From positions 1 to 8,233 of the forward strand of contig CAYRIY010000133.1 in the NCBI GenBank assembly GCA_964424335.1: a DNA stretch of 8,233 bases. The letters are read 5' to 3'. Position 1 is the stretch's first letter. Each line of letters starts with the position of its first letter. This document shows, piece after piece, positions 5,811 through 8,233 of this stretch. Position numbers and translations under genes: made by a program. Origin of the DNA: CAYRIY01 sp964424335 (GTDB lineage: Bacteria > Bacillota > Limnochordia > DTU080 > RSA5). A model generated the notes under the pieces. That model made no database searches, was not told the DNA's origin, and saw only the letters and a program-made list of their open reading frames with translations.

Positions 5811-7070
5811 TTATACCCCAACGCTGCGTCGCACCTGGACGAGCGTCTCTCTACTCCCAAAGCCGCCGGATTTGGTGACCAATGCCGCGCCGTGGCACTG
5901 GCCCCCTGCAATCTCACCCAGCGCAACGCCCGGAGCCATTTCCCCGATCAGCCGGATACCCGCAGCGCCTGTGTGGCGCAAGATCGCAGCAGCCGTGTCG
6001 CCACCGACTGTGATGGTCAGGGCGATCGTTGCACGCTCATGTGCCTGGCTGACGATCGTGCCGACCGCCTCGAGCAAGTGGGCGCCTGCGCCGGGAAGGG
6101 GCGGTTGATCAAAGGGAGCATGCACGATCACGTCACGCCCCGATTGGAGCGCGCCACACGCGGCGTCAGCGAGGCGATTTACGTCGCCTTTGGCGGACAT
6201 TCGCTCGCTTAGTAAGCTGGGAGAGAGCGCAAGGCAGAGGGTTTCGGGGAATGCCTCGACGAGCGCATCGAGCTGCATTGCTGTCACGCTCTTAAGGCTT
6301 GTGGTCACGGTAAGTGCCGGACCACGTTTGATGGCGCCGGCGAAAAAGGCCGCATTGACGTCGTGGGGTTTGGGCGTGCTAATCGCCTTGGCCAGAGAGC
6401 CTGCCAATCCTCCGCTGCCGGCGCACGCGACTTTGGGGTTCCAACGGATCAAAGCAGAGGCGATGCGGTCGAGGTCGTCCCTGGTCTCTGCATCGATCAC
6501 GACGAAATCCGCTTTGCTCCGTTGGGCTTGATCCAGCCGATCGGAGAGTCCGCCCGACCGCACCTCGCTTAGCGAAACCTCGAGCGATGCGCCGTATTCT
6601 GCTAGGAGCAACGAAATGCGTGCGGCGCCTACGGGCGTTAGGACGTCCTTGCCCATCTCGTGGGCGTCGACCGGCGTTCCGTTTACTAACTGGATGCCGT
6701 TCACCGTGGTGCGCCCCGTTTCCGGAAAAGCGCAAACGACCGGGATCGGCCGATCGGGGCGGCACGCCTGCAGGCTCGAGAGGGCGACGCCCACATGCCC
6801 CCGCAAAGCGGAGTCGAGCTTGAGGTAGAGGATGCGCGGGTTGAGGGCGTCGCACGCTTTGAGCGCCCGGTATGTGCGGTTGTACGCCGTGCTCTTTGGG
6901 GCAGACCGAGTCGCGGTATCGACCGCATACGCCGCCCCCGGATGGCGGGAAAAGGCCTGGTCGAGATCGGTCCACGGCAGAAAGACATATGTGGCGCCGA
7001 CGCCGACGAACGAAACGCCGGTGTCCGCCGCACCAGTCAGGTCGTCAGCGACGATGCAGGCCTCTACCAA
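5811..7070 (-). CDS. four-carbon acid-sugar kinase (DUF1537 family)
   Basis: This 419-residue kinase belongs to the DUF1537 family (DtnK, DenK, OtnK), which phosphorylates the 4-hydroxyl of D-threonate, D-erythronate or a related four-carbon acid. The N-terminal substrate domain shows ADDLTGAADTG (8-18), KLDSALRGHVG (84-94) and AFPETGRTTVNGIQLVNGTP (114-133). The C-terminal nucleotide domain shows VGGDTAAAIL (355-364), GEMAPGVALG (376-385) and TKSGGFGSRETL (399-410). The length is normal. The TTG start at 7070 has AGAGGTG 8 nt upstream and places the ADDLTG motif at the expected distance; no ATG in this frame is close. The gene leads a two-gene operon with pdxA2, 141 bp apart, and together they would make DHAP from the acid. 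Which acid is used cannot be told: no linked OtnC aldolase or transporter is in view. Confidence 0.92.
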   Translation of the reverse strand: MVEACIVADDLTGAADTGVSFVGVGATYVFLPWTDLDQAFSRHPGAAYAVDTATRSAPKSTAYNRTYRALKACDALNPRILYLKLDSALRGHVGVALSSLQACRPDRPIPVVCAFPETGRTTVNGIQLVNGTPVDAHEMGKDVLTPVGAARISLLLAEYGASLEVSLSEVRSGGLSDRLDQAQRSKADFVVIDAETRDDLDRIASALIRWNPKVACAGSGGLAGSLAKAISTPKPHDVNAAFFAGAIKRGPALTVTTSLKSVTAMQLDALVEAFPETLCLALSPSLLSERMSAKGDVNRLADAACGALQSGRDVIVHAPFDQPPLPGAGAHLLEAVGTIVSQAHERATIALTITVGGDTAAAILRHTGAAGIRLIGEMAPGVALGEIAGGQCHGAALVTKSGGFGSRETLVQVRRSVGV

Positions 7071-7105
7071 AGGAGTGGCACCTCTTTGGGATACTCGATG
7101 GTCAT
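7064..7105 (-). CDS. possible 13-codon leader ORF overlapping the kinase start
   Basis: On the reverse strand, ATG at 7105 opens a 13-residue frame (MTIEYPKEVPLLW) ending in TAG at 7066-7064. It overlaps the first seven bases of the kinase gene in another frame and includes the kinase ribosome site within its own codons. Such an overlap could couple translation of the kinase to the leader. Its own ribosome site is poor (TGGAA), and short ORFs arise by chance, so confidence is low. Confidence 0.2.
   Translation of the reverse strand: MTIEYPKEVPLLW
7079..7085 (-). promoter_or_regulatory. ribosome binding site for the TTG start of the kinase
   Basis: AGAGGTG on the reverse strand, 8 nt before TTG (7070-7068). 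It supports the unusual start codon. Confidence 0.6.
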
Positions 7106-7142
7106 GACGGTTCCAGTGTTTTCGAGCGGCTACTTACCGTGC

Positions 7143-7469
7143 TTATTTGACGCGCCGGGAATTGAGACCTCCGGCTATAGGATGTGCATGGCGATCTGAC
7201 ATAGCTGGACGCAAGTCTACTCGCAGTTTCATCACATCTGCAATCATGCCGCGAGTCTTGATGAAAGATCGCTCCGCGGCGGCGATTTCGTCCGAAAAGT
7301 GGCTACAGCGCTCGAGACACCGCACTTGCCAGACAGGGTCTCGAGTTGCTACCCATGGATAGCTGGGGTTATCACATTCGGGAAATGCTTTGTCGCTCAC
7401 CAAACGATCCCCGGCGCGAATTGCGGGCACTTCCTGGAATATGGAGGGGAGGGAACAACCCGGCGGCAT
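7143..7469 (-). CDS. doubtful small hypothetical protein
   Basis: This is a 108-residue frame on the same strand as the acid-sugar kinase, ending 72 bp before it. The ATG has a modest AAAGG site 6 nt upstream. The product is soluble, with cysteines at residues 5, 31, 50 and 54 and a charged, probably helical C-terminal half (about 55-90). I recognise no family. Base composition at third positions is less GC-rich than in the neighbouring genes, and a comparable open frame exists on the other strand (7299-7571), so this may be non-coding or a decayed gene. Confidence 0.25.
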   Translation of the reverse strand: MPPGCSLPSIFQEVPAIRAGDRLVSDKAFPECDNPSYPWVATRDPVWQVRCLERCSHFSDEIAAAERSFIKTRGMIADVMKLRVDLRPAMSDRHAHPIAGGLNSRRVK

Positions 7470-7960
7470 CTTCTGCCTTTGACTGACCGAATCCCGCCGG
7501 GGGCAACAATCCGAGAAGTGCTCTCAAGTGTCGTTCCCTTGGTCCGAAGCGAGGCTGTTCGGCGGTCTTGACGCTCTTTAGCAGGCGATTCCTTTGGCGT
7601 GAAGGGGTCAGCGGAGGCTGAACTCTACATTCGCTGTGGTACCGGGTACTTTTCGGATTGCCTTCGGGCTAAAGATCGCTGCAAAGCGAGCGGTTTCCGT
7701 CAGACCCGGGAAAGGGGAGCCATGTCAAAACTCGGGGAATGTGCGCATGCGATTGGCAACGGGTGGCAGGGCAGTGAGATTTTCGTGCCCTTAATACGCG
7801 CATCGCGTTTTAGAAAACGGCCCATACTCCTAATGACGCCGGTCCCACGGCCGGTGTCCTGTCGAACGACGCCCTGTCATTGTGTCGCGCCACTTGCTTT
7901 CTCCCAAGGCGCCCGTGGCGGGGCGTCGCTAATTCGAGACCCCGAGCCTTGTCGTTTACT
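7470..7960. other. long stretch without a convincing gene; several hairpins
   Basis: No frame here shows a recognisable protein. Local structure is dense. GTACC/GGTAC lies at 7639-7649. A GCC-TTCG-GGC tetraloop hairpin is at 7660-7669, and a TCGCT-GCAA-AGCGA hairpin with a GNRA loop at 7676-7689. CGTTTT/AAAACG is at 7806-7819. An 8-bp stem with one G-T pair (GACGCCGG/CCGGTGTC) spans 7835-7858. The stretch could be the control region or 5' leader of the DUF1360 gene, or carry an RNA gene, but it matches no RNA family I know. Confidence 0.35.
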
Positions 7961-7964
7961 GGAG
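7961..7964 (+). promoter_or_regulatory. ribosome binding site for the DUF1360 gene
   Basis: GGAG, 9 nt before TTG at 7974-7976. It picks this start over an in-frame ATG at 7833, which lacks a site and would add 47 residues unlike the family. Confidence 0.5.
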
Positions 7965-7973
7965 CGAAAGCTG

Positions 7974-8233
7974 TTGCTGCCCACTCCGTTCGAATTTCTA
8001 CTCCTGGCGCTTGCCAGCTTTCGCTTGACGCACTTCGTGGTCTTTGACCGCCTGGCGGCACGGATACGAGCGCCTTTCGTCGACCAAGACGGCAACCCGC
8101 GTGGGACGGGGACGAAGCTCAAGATTGGCGAAGGCATCACGTGCTACTGGTGCACGGGCATCTGGATCGCCGGCCTCTTGTACACAGGATTTTGGCTGTT
8201 TCCCTCATGGATGAAGCCCACCATCGGAGTCCT
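7974..8233 (+). CDS. DUF1360 (YjcA-like) membrane protein, 5' part
   Basis: 86 codons are visible before the window ends without a stop. The product matches DUF1360, small membrane proteins common in spore-forming Firmicutes; B. subtilis YjcA, described as a sporulation protein, is to my knowledge a member. Their biochemical role is unknown. Seen: a first hydrophobic segment with FEFLLLALASFRLTHFVVFDR (residues 6-26), a polar loop (27-52), the TCYWCTGIW signature (56-64) with cysteines C57 and C60, and the start of a second membrane segment (62-77). A TTG start with GGAG 9 nt upstream places the first segment at the N-terminus, as is usual in the family. The long non-coding stretch before it suggests independent transcription; no sigma-E or sigma-K promoter could be assigned. 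Confidence 0.8.
   Translation, partial: MLPTPFEFLLLALASFRLTHFVVFDRLAARIRAPFVDQDGNPRGTGTKLKIGEGITCYWCTGIWIAGLLYTGFWLFPSWMKPTIGV

Noticed and set aside
5661..6212. A 183-codon + strand frame running through the repeat array
   Set aside because: It is antisense to the acid-sugar kinase over most of its length, and the array units are not multiples of three.
6752..6766. GATCGGCCGATC-type palindrome
   Set aside because: It lies inside the kinase coding sequence, and such GATC/GGCC palindromes are expected by chance at this base composition.
7299..7571. A 90-residue + strand ORF with a GTG start
   Set aside because: There is no ribosome site, no recognisable family, and it overlaps another equally weak frame on the other strand. 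Neither can be preferred strongly.
7761..7790. T-box-like string (GGGTGGCA followed by CGTGCCC)
   Set aside because: The invariant ACC of the T-box is missing, no specifier-loop or AGTA-type upstream elements were found, and the downstream gene is not tRNA- or amino-acid-related.
7823..7828. CATACT resembling a sigma-E or sigma-K -10 element before the sporulation-type gene
   Set aside because: No matching -35 element at the right distance, and the spacing within the sigma-K motif is one base off.

Overview
The window looks like a chromosomal segment of a high-GC (roughly 60% by eye) Gram-positive bacterium, most plausibly an Alicyclobacillus/Kyrpidia-like member of the Bacillales. This rests on family content: a DUF1360 (YjcA-type) protein, a CrtO-type membrane acyltransferase, an AmiE/YbbE-type serine hydrolase and strong Shine-Dalgarno sites, three of them in front of TTG starts. 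It is inference; no rRNA or marker gene is present.

Layout, left to right. At 92-868 (+) is a phytanoyl-CoA dioxygenase-like Fe(II)/2-oxoglutarate enzyme. It converges on a CrtO-like integral membrane acyltransferase at 898-1542 (-). Next come anhydro-N-acetylmuramic acid kinase AnmK at 1715-3118 (-) and, divergently, a beta-lactamase-fold serine hydrolase of the AmiE (MurNAc-L-alanine amidase) type at 3302-4525 (+). A 100-N assembly gap (4565-4664) follows. Beyond it lie a PdxA/PdxA2-family dehydrogenase (5669 down into the gap, -) and a DUF1537 four-carbon acid-sugar kinase (7070-5811, -), which form an operon read right to left. The stretch 7071-7973 holds no convincing gene, only one doubtful small ORF and some hairpins. 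The 5' part of a DUF1360 membrane protein runs off the right edge from 7974.

Two metabolic modules stand out. AnmK plus the AmiE-like hydrolase fits recycling of cell-wall muropeptides: the hydrolase would strip the peptide from MurNAc and AnmK would convert anhydro-MurNAc to MurNAc-6-phosphate. The DUF1537 kinase plus PdxA2-like dehydrogenase matches the known route in which D-threonate or D-erythronate is 4-phosphorylated, then oxidised and decarboxylated to dihydroxyacetone phosphate. Whether the two modules are functionally joined cannot be decided here.

The most unusual structural signal is a set of three unrelated short tandem-repeat arrays. One is 11 bp x4 across two convergent stop codons (867-910). 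One is 24 bp x3, in frame inside anmK (2897-2968). One is about 17 bp x6 in the kinase-pdxA intergenic region (5706-5809). The assembly gap sits at another convergent gene junction and may hide a further repeat. I found no clearly new defence or mobile system.
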